Shown piece after piece: positions 8,940 to 16,967 of a stretch of DNA of 43,757 nt. A program made the position numbers and the translations under genes. Under the pieces are notes generated by a model that saw only the letters and a program-made list of their open reading frames with translations, was not told where the DNA came from and did no database searches. The DNA is from Chromatiales bacterium (lineage in GTDB: Bacteria > Pseudomonadota > Gammaproteobacteria > Granulosicoccales > Granulosicoccaceae), in assembly GCA_020631335.1 (NCBI GenBank), contig JAHDHK010000010.1, positions 1-43,757 on the forward strand, given 5' to 3'. Position 1 is the stretch's first letter. Each line of letters starts with the position of its first letter.

Positions 8940-9389
8940 TTACTTTCTGATTTACGGCAATAATATCTGACAATAAAATATTTAATGCGAAATTAAAAAT
9001 TTAATTGCAAGAACTGTGCAACCATTCACTCGCTTTGATAACGTGGGGTTTTTTCCAGCAGGTCGTTTGCCGTTTTTAATGGTTTGTCAGGGCAGGAGGT
9101 GCACAAGGCTGATATCTCCGAGGCTGATAACCGTGAGGCTGTTCCTCGCCCGCTCCTGTTCAGTCCGGGTGCTTCACGCACTTTTTATGGAAGGATGATT
9201 GAGAGACTGTCGGGATTAGCTCGACGGTGTGCCGGATAATGGCGGGGATCCATCCGGCAGGCCGACCGACCGGCGCCGATGGCTGAGTCTCATTGCTGAT
9301 GGCCGGGTCGCTTTACGCTGGCAACGCGCCGGTGAGCTTTTGACGTGTTATGCTGATTCGGGTGTAGCAAATCACCGCAGGAGGAGCCC
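8940..9389. other. Upstream region of cysD operon and RHH gene
   Basis: A 450-bp gene-free stretch between divergent genes. The 70 bp next to the cysD operon are strikingly AT-rich and contain an inverted repeat (8991-9006). Further in are three 15-base imperfect tandem copies sharing gaggctg (9105-9149) and a 7-bp hairpin (9231-9237 with 9252-9258). A frame open across 9229-9456 has no binding site or domain and is not called. Confidence 0.5.
8991..9006. promoter_or_regulatory. AT-rich inverted repeat upstream of cysD fusion
   Basis: Perfect 7-base arms (AATTAAA, TTTAATT) around a two-base spacer, 52 bp upstream of the fusion gene's ATG. Its position within an AT-rich promoter-like region suits an operator, perhaps for the fusion's own helix-turn-helix domain. 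Binding is not shown. Confidence 0.4.
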
Positions 9390-9728
9390 ATGTGCCAGCT
9401 TTTCGCAGGTCAGCCACGCGAGAACTACCACTCGCATACCCGTTCTATTCGTTTGAACGGGCAATGCACCAGCATTCGTCTTGAGGCGATGTTCTGGCAG
9501 ACGCTCGACCGGATTGCAGGTGCCGAGAATTTGTCGACACCTCAGTTTATTTCGAAACTTCACTCCGAGGTGATGGATATACACGGCGAGGCGAGCAACT
9601 TCACCTCTCTGCTGCGTTGCACCTGCCTGGTATACGCGGAGCGGCAGCCTTTGCCGAATGTCCGAATACCCAGGCTTTGGGAGTCAGATGATATAGATTC
9701 GTCACAGGTGGTGATGGGTGGTTGTTGA
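9390..9728 (+). CDS. Ribbon-helix-helix domain protein
   Basis: A 112-residue small protein. Residues ~17-58 match the RHH_4-type ribbon-helix-helix fold: RSIRLNGQCTSIRLE as the DNA-contacting strand, followed by helices FWQTLDRIAG and STPQFISKLHSEV. Such proteins often pair with formate dehydrogenase or arylsulfate genes, or stand alone; targets are unknown. A strong Shine-Dalgarno (AGGAGG, 9379-9384) precedes the ATG at 9390, making this start secure. The C-terminal 30 residues look unstructured. It is a single gene, followed by a 376-bp gap. Confidence 0.8.
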   Translation: MCQLFAGQPRENYHSHTRSIRLNGQCTSIRLEAMFWQTLDRIAGAENLSTPQFISKLHSEVMDIHGEASNFTSLLRCTCLVYAERQPLPNVRIPRLWESDDIDSSQVVMGGC

Positions 9729-10104
9729 CCTGCGGCCAGTCGGTGTTTGCAGTGACGGGCTTGTCTGTATTCTGAAGTTTGGGTAAGTCAGCATTCCTGT
9801 CACCTGGCTTTTCGCTCGCTGTGTGTCTCTTACCTGTCTGTTTGTTCGGCTGATCGATTCTGTTTTCGAATCAGATGGTGCGAAATATCTTAAGTAGTAT
9901 TCAGATACCACCTGTTCCTACCTGGTCTTTCTACAATTAATTTCTGCAAAAGGCGGTGGGGTAAAAGCTCATCAGTGTGCTATTTGCTGAAAGCAGCCCG
10001 CGCGTGAGAAAAGACAGTGGTGCTGCTGCCGCTTCATTTACGTGTCGGATTGTCTTGAGTGGCGCACAGTAATGATAGTTGCAGCAATTTAACAGGGGGA
10101 GGGT
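9729..10104. other. Intergenic stretch, no gene supported
   Basis: 376 bp between the RHH gene and the broken VOC gene. It is pyrimidine-rich in its first half and contains a small GATTC/GAATC stem around 9855-9871. No frame here has a ribosome binding site and recognisable domain. Confidence 0.45.
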
Positions 10105-10500
10105 ATGGCGAAGACTATCCACAGCATGATTCGCGTGTTGAATGAGCAGGCGTCCTGTGATTTCTATGAAAAAGCATTCGGGCTGGCAGTTGCAGACCGG
10201 CTGGATTTTGACTCTTTCACGTTGATTTATTTAAGTAACAGCGAAAGTGAGTTCGAGCTTGAACTGACCGTCAATAAAGATCAGTAAGTGCCTTACGATC
10301 CCGGTGATGGGTATGGGCATCTGGCAGTGAGCGTTGATGATCTCGATGCCGAGCACAAACGATTCACTCAGCTGAACCTCAATCCTCGTGACATAGTCGA
10401 TTTCAACAATAACGGAGAGTTGATTGCACGTTTCTTTTTTGTGCAGGACCCGGACGGTTATCAAATAGAAGTGCTGCAAAGGCACGGCAGATTCAAGTAG
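10105..10500 (+). pseudogene. VOC-fold (glyoxalase I-like) protein with internal stop
   Basis: Two halves of one vicinal-oxygen-chelate protein in the same frame, split only by TAA at 10285-10287. The first half holds SMIRVLNEQASCDFYEKAFG and FELELTVN; the second continues PYDPGDGYGHLAVSVDDLD and ends with FVQDPDGYQIEVLQ, the metal-ligand segment of lactoylglutathione-lyase-like proteins. A gggggaggg stretch precedes the ATG. Related proteins have a polar residue such as Glu or Thr at the stop position, so a single substitution from GAA, CAA or AAA would explain it. As read, neither half is likely to fold as a working enzyme unless the stop is suppressed. A sequencing error is possible. Confidence 0.8.
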
Positions 10501-10533
10501 CAGTATTCAATCATTCCACTGGAGGAACATTAA

Positions 10534-11082
10534 ATGACCGAACATGTGATTCGCATGCCAGTCCCGCGGATGTCTCGACGAACGCTACTGAAAAGAAGCG
10601 TCGCGGTGAGCGCCAGTATGGTCGTGGGCAGCGGTTTTCTTGCGTCCAGCAATGCTGTCTGGGCAATGGAAGTCAAGGCACTTAATCCCGAAACGATGGC
10701 AACACTGGTGCAGGTGGCACGCGATATTTATCCGCACGATCGTTTCCCTGATGAACTCTACGCGTCTGCAGTCAAAAGTCATGACGACGCGGCAGCTAAA
10801 GATCCGGATTACCAATGGATGATTGAAAGTGGTGTGACTGTGCTGAATAACCTTGCAAAGAAAAAGGGTCACAGCAGCTATGTGGGTACCGGCTGGGAAA
10901 AAGACCGTGTCAGTATTTTAGAGAGTATGAGAAACAGTGATTTTTTCCAGAAGGTTCGTGGCGGGTTGGTTGTCGGGTTGTACAACCAGCCGGCGGTGTG
11001 GGACCAATTGGGCTATGAGGGCGCCTCCTTTGATAAGGGCGGTTATATCAACCGGGGTTTTGATGACATCAACTGGCTGTAG
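10534..11082 (+). CDS. Tat-exported small subunit of GMC dehydrogenase
   Basis: A 182-residue protein with a twin-arginine signal (SRRTLLK at ~11-17, hydrophobic stretch to about residue 38, AWA cleavage region). The mature part, with LNPETMATLVQVARDIYPHD and NQPAVWDQLGYEG, resembles gluconate-2-dehydrogenase subunit 3-type small subunits that accompany and help export FAD-dependent GMC dehydrogenases. A strong ggagg lies upstream of the ATG. It precedes the GMC oxidoreductase gene by 38 bp, so both probably form one operon and one periplasmic complex. The substrate is unknown. Confidence 0.75.
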   Translation: MTEHVIRMPVPRMSRRTLLKRSVAVSASMVVGSGFLASSNAVWAMEVKALNPETMATLVQVARDIYPHDRFPDELYASAVKSHDDAAAKDPDYQWMIESGVTVLNNLAKKKGHSSYVGTGWEKDRVSILESMRNSDFFQKVRGGLVVGLYNQPAVWDQLGYEGASFDKGGYINRGFDDINWL

Positions 11083-11120
11083 CCGGCTGTGTCATAACCT
11101 GTAATTAACTGGAGAGCATA

Positions 11121-12689
11121 ATGGCAGCACCATACAAACTTGATGATGACAGTGTAATTGTTGTAATCGGCACGGGTGCCGGTGGTGGAACACTGGCGAA
11201 CGAACTGGCACAAAAGGGCATAGACGTTGTTGCGCTTGAAGCTGGTGGTCGGCATCTGCCGGAAGATTATATTAATGATGAATGGGCGAGCTTTGCACAA
11301 CTTGCCTGGACCGATATGCGCACGACATCGGGCTCCTGGCGCGTGGCGCAGGACTTCGCCAACCTGCCGGCATGGATAGTCAAGGCAGTGGGAGGTTCGA
11401 CAACTCACTGGGCCGGTGCATCACTGAGAATTCAGGAACACGAATTTAAGGCCAGAACGACCTATGGCGAAATCGACGGTGCAAGTCTGATGGATTGGCC
11501 TTTGACCCTGCAGGAACTTGAGCCTTACTACGATAAAGCCGAAGACAAAATGGGCGTAACACGCACCAATGGTATACCCGGTTTGCCGGGCAACAACAAT
11601 TTCAAGGTAATGAAAGCCGGGGCGGATAAACTCGGTTATACGCAGTGCCATACGGGTAATATGGCAATTAACTCTCAGCCTCGACAGGATCGGGCTTCCT
11701 GTCAGCAGATCGGTTTCTGTTTTCAGGGTTGTAAAATGGGCGCTAAGTGGTCAACGGCATACACTGAAATTCCACTGGGCGAGTCGACGGGGCATCTTGA
11801 AGTTCGCGAGCATGCCCATGTGCAAAAAATTGAACATGATGACAACGGTAAGGTATCGGGTGTCGTGTATGTCGATAAGGATGGCAATCAACAGTTGCAG
11901 AAAGCTCGTGCGGTTTGCGTGGCAGGGAATTCACTGGAAAGTCCGCGTTTACTGTTGAACTCTGCGTCGAGCATGTTCCCCGACGGGCTTGCCAACTCGT
12001 CAGGGCAGGTAGGTAAAAACTACATGCGTCATATGACAGGGTCGGTATACGCAGTGTTCGATAGGCCTGTGCATATGGCGCGCGGCACTACCATGGCGGG
12101 CATCATACAAGATGAATCCGGACACGATACCAGCAGAGGTTTTGCGGGTGGATATGAAATGGAAACCCTGTCTCTCGGCGTGCCGTTTATGGCGGCATTC
12201 CTCAACCCCGGGGCATGGGGGCGTGAGTTTACTGCTGCTATGGATATGTATACCAATATGGCGGGTATGTGGCTTGTTGGCGAAGATATGCCGCAGGAAT
12301 CAAATGCGGTTACTTTGTCGGAAGAGAAAGATCAGTACGGCATGCCGGTTGCCAATGTGCATTTTGATGACCATCCCAACGATATTGCTATGCGCAATCA
12401 TGCATTCCAGCAGGGGATGGCAGTTTACGATGCCGTGGGTGCGACGCAAACCTATCCAACGCCACCTTATCCATCTACCCATAATCTCGGCACAAATCGC
12501 ATGAGTGCGAAAGCATCTGAGGGTGTGGTGAATAGCTTCGGTCAAAGTCATGATATTGCTAATCTGTTTATTTCAGATGGTAGTCAGTTTACGACCGGTG
12601 CTGCAGAGAACCCAACGCTCACGATTGTGACGCTTGCCATCCGGCAGGCTGACTATATCGAAAAGCAGTTGACTGAAAAGGCGATTTGA
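11121..12689 (+). CDS. GMC family oxidoreductase
   Basis: A 522-residue FAD-dependent alcohol or sugar dehydrogenase. The FAD-binding Rossmann motif GTGAGGGTLANEL is at ~17-29, followed by the ALEAGG motif. The C-terminal part has THNLGTNRM, containing the expected active-site histidine, and the FAD-closing segment SDGSQFTTGAAENPT. It has no signal peptide, so it may be carried across the membrane by its Tat-tagged partner encoded just upstream. GGAGAG precedes the ATG. The usual third subunit, a multihaem cytochrome c that passes electrons to the respiratory chain, is not encoded downstream. Substrate class (gluconate, sorbitol, fructose, choline or other alcohols) cannot be told from sequence. 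Confidence 0.88.
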   Translation: MAAPYKLDDDSVIVVIGTGAGGGTLANELAQKGIDVVALEAGGRHLPEDYINDEWASFAQLAWTDMRTTSGSWRVAQDFANLPAWIVKAVGGSTTHWAGASLRIQEHEFKARTTYGEIDGASLMDWPLTLQELEPYYDKAEDKMGVTRTNGIPGLPGNNNFKVMKAGADKLGYTQCHTGNMAINSQPRQDRASCQQIGFCFQGCKMGAKWSTAYTEIPLGESTGHLEVREHAHVQKIEHDDNGKVSGVVYVDKDGNQQLQKARAVCVAGNSLESPRLLLNSASSMFPDGLANSSGQVGKNYMRHMTGSVYAVFDRPVHMARGTTMAGIIQDESGHDTSRGFAGGYEMETLSLGVPFMAAFLNPGAWGREFTAAMDMYTNMAGMWLVGEDMPQESNAVTLSEEKDQYGMPVANVHFDDHPNDIAMRNHAFQQGMAVYDAVGATQTYPTPPYPSTHNLGTNRMSAKASEGVVNSFGQSHDIANLFISDGSQFTTGAAENPTLTIVTLAIRQADYIEKQLTEKAI

Positions 12690-13071
12690 TTAGTTATAAA
12701 AAGTGGAGAAGTGCACAGTGGGGCAAGTTGTCCCACTGCGCAAAGGCGGATGTGGTGTCTGCCAAATCAGGGCTGGATTATTCATAAGGCGAAAAGTAAA
12801 TTCGAGCGGAACGCCAGGTATACAGTTCCCAACTAATTTCTGAGCCCCTTTTTAGCATGACAGTGTGTCTGTTCGACGCCAAAAGAATATCCGGTGTCAA
12901 ATGTTGGCCCATCCTTCCCGGCCCGTGACGGGCCACGTGTCTCAGGCGCGACTGGCCGACCCGTTTAGCAGCCCGGTGATCCATAGACGGTCTCTGAACG
13001 CCGAATGCTCATGAGTATTCCAGGGCAGGTAAAGGCCTGTTGAAGTACAGTCTGTACGTTTAAACGTTTGG
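12690..13071. other. Intergenic stretch with hairpins
   Basis: 382 bp between the GMC gene and the convergent VOC gene. It contains a hairpin after the GMC stop (12716-12738), a GGCCCG/CGGGCC stem (12920-12934) and a 12-bp palindrome (13056-13067). I see no gene. Confidence 0.5.
12716..12738 (+). terminator. Hairpin after GMC oxidoreductase gene
   Basis: The arms CAGTGGG and CCCACTG (extended by a G-T pair) form a stable stem 26 bp after the stop codon. There is no T-run, so it is a possible terminator or mRNA 3' end stabiliser. Confidence 0.45.
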
Positions 13072-13079
13072 CTAAACGT
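13056..13079. other. Palindrome overlapping VOC gene stop
   Basis: A perfect 12-bp palindrome ACGTTTAAACGT (13056-13067) overlaps a second hairpin with arms 13064-13069 and 13074-13079 that spans the TAG stop of the minus-strand VOC gene. It could be a bidirectional terminator or protein-binding site. Confidence 0.35.
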
Positions 13080-13443
13080 GTTGATCAAACAGAATCTGAT
13101 TTCCGTCAGGGTCGGTGATAACAAAACTGGCGGGCCCCGTGGCTTGCGGAAAAGATTCACTGTCCATGGTCACGCCACTTTCAGTAAATTTTTTATGCAG
13201 CTCCCTGACGTCAGTAGGTTCCTGTAACGGCCGGGCATCATTATCCCAGCCCGGGTTAAAGGTCAGAATGTTGTGTTCAAACATGCCCTGAAACAAACCG
13301 ATATTGGTCGAGCCGTTTTTCATAATCAGGTAGTTTTGAGATTCATCGCCGGCAAAGACCTGAAACCCGATTTTTTCGTAAAAAGCTTTTGATTCAGTCA
13401 GGTTGCTGACTGAAAGGCTAACTGAAAACGCACCAAGTGACAT
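13072..13443 (-). CDS. VOC family protein (glyoxalase/dioxygenase fold)
   Basis: A 123-residue single-unit VOC protein, beginning FSVSLSVSNLTESKAFYEKIGF and ending FVITDPDGNQILFDQH, the two beta-alpha-beta modules of the glyoxalase/bleomycin-resistance fold. Family members bind a metal and act in glyoxalase, dioxygenase or resistance reactions. The actual role is unknown. The ATG at 13443 has CGGAG upstream at good spacing. The open frame continues to 13695 but with no family character. It is a distinct subfamily from the broken VOC gene at 10105. Confidence 0.85.
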   Translation of the reverse strand: MSLGAFSVSLSVSNLTESKAFYEKIGFQVFAGDESQNYLIMKNGSTNIGLFQGMFEHNILTFNPGWDNDARPLQEPTDVRELHKKFTESGVTMDSESFPQATGPASFVITDPDGNQILFDQHV

Positions 13444-13936
13444 AGATATTCTCCGTTTTTCTTTGTCTGTGTGGTTGTCCGGGCAGCTACACTGCAGGGT
13501 GTAATCTAAAGTGTTTAATACCCCTGTACACCGGATCAGTATATCCGGTGGATGTGTCTCTTCCAAAAAATTATTAACGTAATTATGAAGATAGCAGCGC
13601 GGCGCCCGTCGACGGGATTGCATGGCTGCGGTTGCCACGATGCCGGCAGTCGTCTCAATCGCTACCGGCAGCGACGACTTTTTTAAACCGGGCAAGTGTC
13701 TCTCAACGGCGTAACTATTGCGTGAGATAGTGTGTTTCCAGTGTCAGATTTGCAGTGTTTTAACCCGCCAAGCACCTGTCCTCAGGGACGTCTTTTGTCG
13801 ATTGTCTGACTGCAATCCTGTGTTCGAAATCGCTGATGGCGGAGCACTGTCGTCAGGCGTACACTTGCCGCTTCGTTTTCTGGCCACCCATGCCCTGATT
13901 GGCAAAGTGCTTGAAGATCAAATCACCGGTCCGGAA
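13444..13936. other. Region between VOC protein and MFS transporter
   Basis: 493 bp between divergent genes if the MFS protein starts at 13937. The plus-strand frame is open from 13718, but its 73 extra residues are cysteine-rich and unlike a transporter N terminus. Promoters of both genes should lie here; I could not pick a clear one. Confidence 0.45.
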
Positions 13937-15121
13937 ATGTCCAGCGACAATAATATAAAAACAGCTACATCGTCTGATCTGCGTAATCTGGTGGCAGCCT
14001 GTGCGGCGATTACCGTGTTCGGCCTGGCGTTCGGTATGACTGCACCTCTGCTGTCTTTGTTGATGGCGGAGCGCGAGGTACCCTCCGATATTATTGGTTT
14101 GAATTCTGCGATGATGCCGTTGGGTATTCTGTTGTTTTCACCGGTAATTCCTTATCTGGCGGAACGTTTCGGGGCCAGGCAGGTGGCTATAGCGGCGGCA
14201 GTCACCACTGCTGTGCTGATTGTCAGCTACAAAGTGTTCGATAATCTGGGTGCGTGGTTTTTGCTCCGCACTGTGAACGGTATGTCGATAGCAACGCTTT
14301 TTGTCCTGAGTGAAGCGTGGATAGTCGGTTCTGCGGGGTCAGAGCACAGAGGCAAGGTGGTGGCGATCTATGCCAGTATTCTTTCAGCGAGCTTTGCCGC
14401 CGGTCCGTTTCTGATCGGCGTCATCGGCGTGGAAGGGTGGACGCCCTTTGTCATCGGCGCGTTGTCAATTGTGATAGGTACGTTGCCGATATTCGGTATT
14501 CGTGATCTGGCCCAGTCCCCTAAAACTGAACACTCGCTATCCGGTCCGATTTCCTTTACCCGCAAGGCACCTATTCTGGTGGCGGCGGTCGGTTGCTTTG
14601 CAATTCTGGATTCAGCGGCGATCTCTCTGTTGCCGGTATACGGAATTGAAAATAACCTGACTCAAAGCGAAGCGGCGTTCGCACTGACGGCGCTGATTGT
14701 CGGAAACATATTTCTGCAGCCTCCGATCGGCTGGCTGGCTGATCGTGTGCCTGCGCGAACGATGTTTATCATGTTGTCTGCACTGACTGTGGGGGTGGTT
14801 GCAATTTTACCCTGGGTGTTGCACACCATTTTTTTCTGGCCGGTACTCGTCATTGCAGGCTCGGCCGGGTATGGCGTTTATACGGTGTCGTTAAAGTCAC
14901 TGGGCGATCGTTTTGACGGTCAGGAACTTATCACCGGCTCGGCAACATTCTCCGTGGTCTGGGGTATCGGCGCACTGATAGGGGCGATCAGCGGTGGCTG
15001 GTCTATCAAGCTTTCTACTGTGTTCGGGCTGCCGTTTTTACTTGCCGGAGTCTATTTGTTGTTTCTGGCGGGGAACATCATGCGGGCAAAGACTCAACGC
15101 ACAACACGCGACAGCGGTTAA
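13937..15121 (+). CDS. MFS transporter
   Basis: A 394-residue integral membrane protein with about 12 hydrophobic segments. It starts with a short polar cytoplasmic N terminus and the first helix ITVFGLAFGMTAPLLSLLM. The loop after helix 2 (LAERFGARQ) and its counterpart in the second half (GWLADRVPARTM) correspond to the MFS motif A, DRxGRR-like. It resembles the sugar or drug-efflux-type MFS_1 group; substrate is unknown. I chose the ATG at 13937 because upstream sequence lacks transporter character. It stands alone, followed by a separate lipoprotein gene. Confidence 0.82.
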   Translation: MSSDNNIKTATSSDLRNLVAACAAITVFGLAFGMTAPLLSLLMAEREVPSDIIGLNSAMMPLGILLFSPVIPYLAERFGARQVAIAAAVTTAVLIVSYKVFDNLGAWFLLRTVNGMSIATLFVLSEAWIVGSAGSEHRGKVVAIYASILSASFAAGPFLIGVIGVEGWTPFVIGALSIVIGTLPIFGIRDLAQSPKTEHSLSGPISFTRKAPILVAAVGCFAILDSAAISLLPVYGIENNLTQSEAAFALTALIVGNIFLQPPIGWLADRVPARTMFIMLSALTVGVVAILPWVLHTIFFWPVLVIAGSAGYGVYTVSLKSLGDRFDGQELITGSATFSVVWGIGALIGAISGGWSIKLSTVFGLPFLLAGVYLLFLAGNIMRAKTQRTTRDSG

Positions 15122-15311
15122 TCTTTGCAGCCGGACAGAACTGCCGCAGTGCTGAGCAGTTCGATAGCAGGGTAATTATCCGTGCGCCTGTATTAAGATT
15201 TTTGCTTCCATTTCAATCGACATTCTGACATTGGTTTGGCCGGAAATTTGCTGACGTTGGCACCCGCCTGTGCGCTCAACAATCTACTCTTTCAAGCTCG
15301 TGGAGAATTCG

Positions 15312-16136
15312 ATGATCCGGCTTTCACCTGTGTTTCAGGTCTTTTTTGGTGCGGTTGCATTTACATCACTCATCGGTTGTGATTCGACACAGTTGGGCAC
15401 TGGTCTGGCGCAGAGTGATCCGAATGTCAGTCCGGAATCATTGTCAGGTTACTCAGTGGTTTGTGATTCAATTGAAATTGATATCTCGGGTACCCGCCTG
15501 CTCGGCCATACCGAAGGCGTAAACAGTACGCCTGATACCATTCTGGATAAACCGATCCCTAAAGGTGAATACCGGATCCGGCTGCACTACGAAGATATTT
15601 CGCATCCTGATCAGGCAGATCAAAACAACGAACAGTGGTATGCAGAGTTGTTGGATCAGTCCGGCAACACCGTACTGATGACACCGGAATCTCAGGACCT
15701 GCCCAGTAGTGAGGTCGTCGGTTATACCGATTTAGAGGCACAGCTGCTTACAGAAGATGTTTATCGTATTCGGGCAGTGCACGCTTACCAGAGCGACGAA
15801 TACAATTCTATCTATCCGACAATGGTCGAGTTCTACCCCAATTGCAACTCCGTCGACAGGGTGCCGCCGGTAATCTCACTGTTGGGTGAGCAGATGCTGG
15901 TGGTTTCACTGAACCAGGCGTTTGACGATCCGGGTGCGACCGCGACTGATCATGTTGATGGTGACCTGTCCGGTGTCATCGTTGTAGGGGGAGACACTGT
16001 TGATACATCGGTATTCGGCAGTTATACCGTTACTTATGATGTGCGGGATTCCTCCGGAAACAACGCGTCCCGGGTAACCAGGATTGTCGTGGTCACACTG
16101 AGTGATGAAGGCACTGCCAGTGAAGAGGAGCTCTGA
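15312..16136 (+). CDS. Lipoprotein with C-terminal Ig-like (DUF5011-type) domain
   Basis: A 274-residue lipoprotein. The N-terminal signal ends in the lipobox LIGC, so the cysteine near residue 25 becomes lipidated; the next residue is Asp, which in many Gram-negatives favours retention in the inner membrane, although rules vary. The middle region (~45-185) is unrecognised. Residues ~190-265 match a HYR/DUF5011-type bacterial Ig-like domain (PPVISLLGEQ, FDDPGATATDHVDGDLS, GSYTVTYDVRDSSGN), seen in surface and adhesion proteins. The acidic tail EEEL ends the protein. GGAG at 15302-15305 supports the ATG at 15312. The exact role is unknown. Confidence 0.78.
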   Translation: MIRLSPVFQVFFGAVAFTSLIGCDSTQLGTGLAQSDPNVSPESLSGYSVVCDSIEIDISGTRLLGHTEGVNSTPDTILDKPIPKGEYRIRLHYEDISHPDQADQNNEQWYAELLDQSGNTVLMTPESQDLPSSEVVGYTDLEAQLLTEDVYRIRAVHAYQSDEYNSIYPTMVEFYPNCNSVDRVPPVISLLGEQMLVVSLNQAFDDPGATATDHVDGDLSGVIVVGGDTVDTSVFGSYTVTYDVRDSSGNNASRVTRIVVVTLSDEGTASEEEL

Positions 16137-16177
16137 ACTCAACGCGCGGTGTGAAGTAATTGGTTATAGCGATACTA

Positions 16178-16864
16178 TTACTGCTTGCCTCGCTTGAAAA
16201 AGCCTGCAATTTTCTGAGCGATAAGCAACGATTGCGTATCACCTTCACCTAAAGATTGCTCGGCGCTAGCGGCAGTATCTGCCGGCAATACATTGCGGCG
16301 TGCCTCGAGCAACTCCATTGTGTATTCCCGTGTGAATTCCGGGTGCGGCTGTATGCTGTACGCCTTATTGCCATATTGAAGTGCAGCGTACCGGCAAAAG
16401 CCGGTCGAACCGGTGACAGTTGCCTCAGGGGGTAATTCGGTTACCTGATCCTGATGCCACGCATACAGAGGCACGTTGTTACCAATGTCGTCCAGCTGGT
16501 ATTCAACCCGTCCGACACTCCAGCCGCCCTTAAACTTTTCAACTCTGCCACCGAGTGCCTGTGCGATTATCTGATGGCCGAAACAGATACCTACCAATGG
16601 CACTTCGGCACGGTAGGCCTGCACGATGAAGGCTTCCAGGGGTTTTATCCATGGCAGGTCATCATACGCACCATATTTTGAACCGGTGATCAGCCAGCCG
16701 TCTGCGAGGTGCACAGACTCGGGGAGTTCACCCTCGAGTGCCGCCCATTGGTGAAAAGTGAACCCGTTTCCATCCAGCAACTTCATAAACGCCTGAGGGT
16801 AGGATCCGTGAGTGGCGGCAGTGCTTTCGGGTGGGTAGCCGGTTTCCAGAATGCCTATTTTCAT
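16178..16864 (-). CDS. Class I glutamine amidotransferase-like protein
   Basis: A 228-residue protein with the triad of class I amidotransferases: nucleophile Cys in GICFGHQI, and His and Glu in QPHPEF. It starts MKIGILETG and has the GWLITGSKYGAYDD oxyanion-region motif of the stand-alone GATase1 group (GuaA-N-like, YfeJ family). It removes ammonia from glutamine or hydrolyses gamma-glutamyl bonds. The ATG at 16864 aligns with the family start; the frame stays open to 16951. It is divergent from the amidohydrolase-like gene at 16968, and both act on glutamine/glutamate-type amides, which suggests a linked function. Confidence 0.85.
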   Translation of the reverse strand: MKIGILETGYPPESTAATHGSYPQAFMKLLDGNGFTFHQWAALEGELPESVHLADGWLITGSKYGAYDDLPWIKPLEAFIVQAYRAEVPLVGICFGHQIIAQALGGRVEKFKGGWSVGRVEYQLDDIGNNVPLYAWHQDQVTELPPEATVTGSTGFCRYAALQYGNKAYSIQPHPEFTREYTMELLEARRNVLPADTAASAEQSLGEGDTQSLLIAQKIAGFFKRGKQ

Positions 16865-16967
16865 TGCTCGGATATCGTATTTATATGACCAAAATTCTGG
16901 CATATTGCAGGTAGGATGTATTGTCTTCTTTGTGTCGTCATTTATCGGCAACTTTATTGGAATCTGC

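Noticed and set aside
9229-9456. Short plus-strand open frame before the RHH gene
   Set aside because: Overlaps the start of the well-supported RHH gene in another frame and lacks a binding site.
10285-10287. Recoded stop (selenocysteine or pyrrolysine) in the VOC gene
   Set aside because: The codon is TAA, not TGA or TAG, and VOC proteins have no such residue there.
13718-13936. N-terminal extension of the MFS transporter
   Set aside because: Cysteine-rich, non-hydrophobic and unlike transporter N termini; the ATG at 13937 is a better start.
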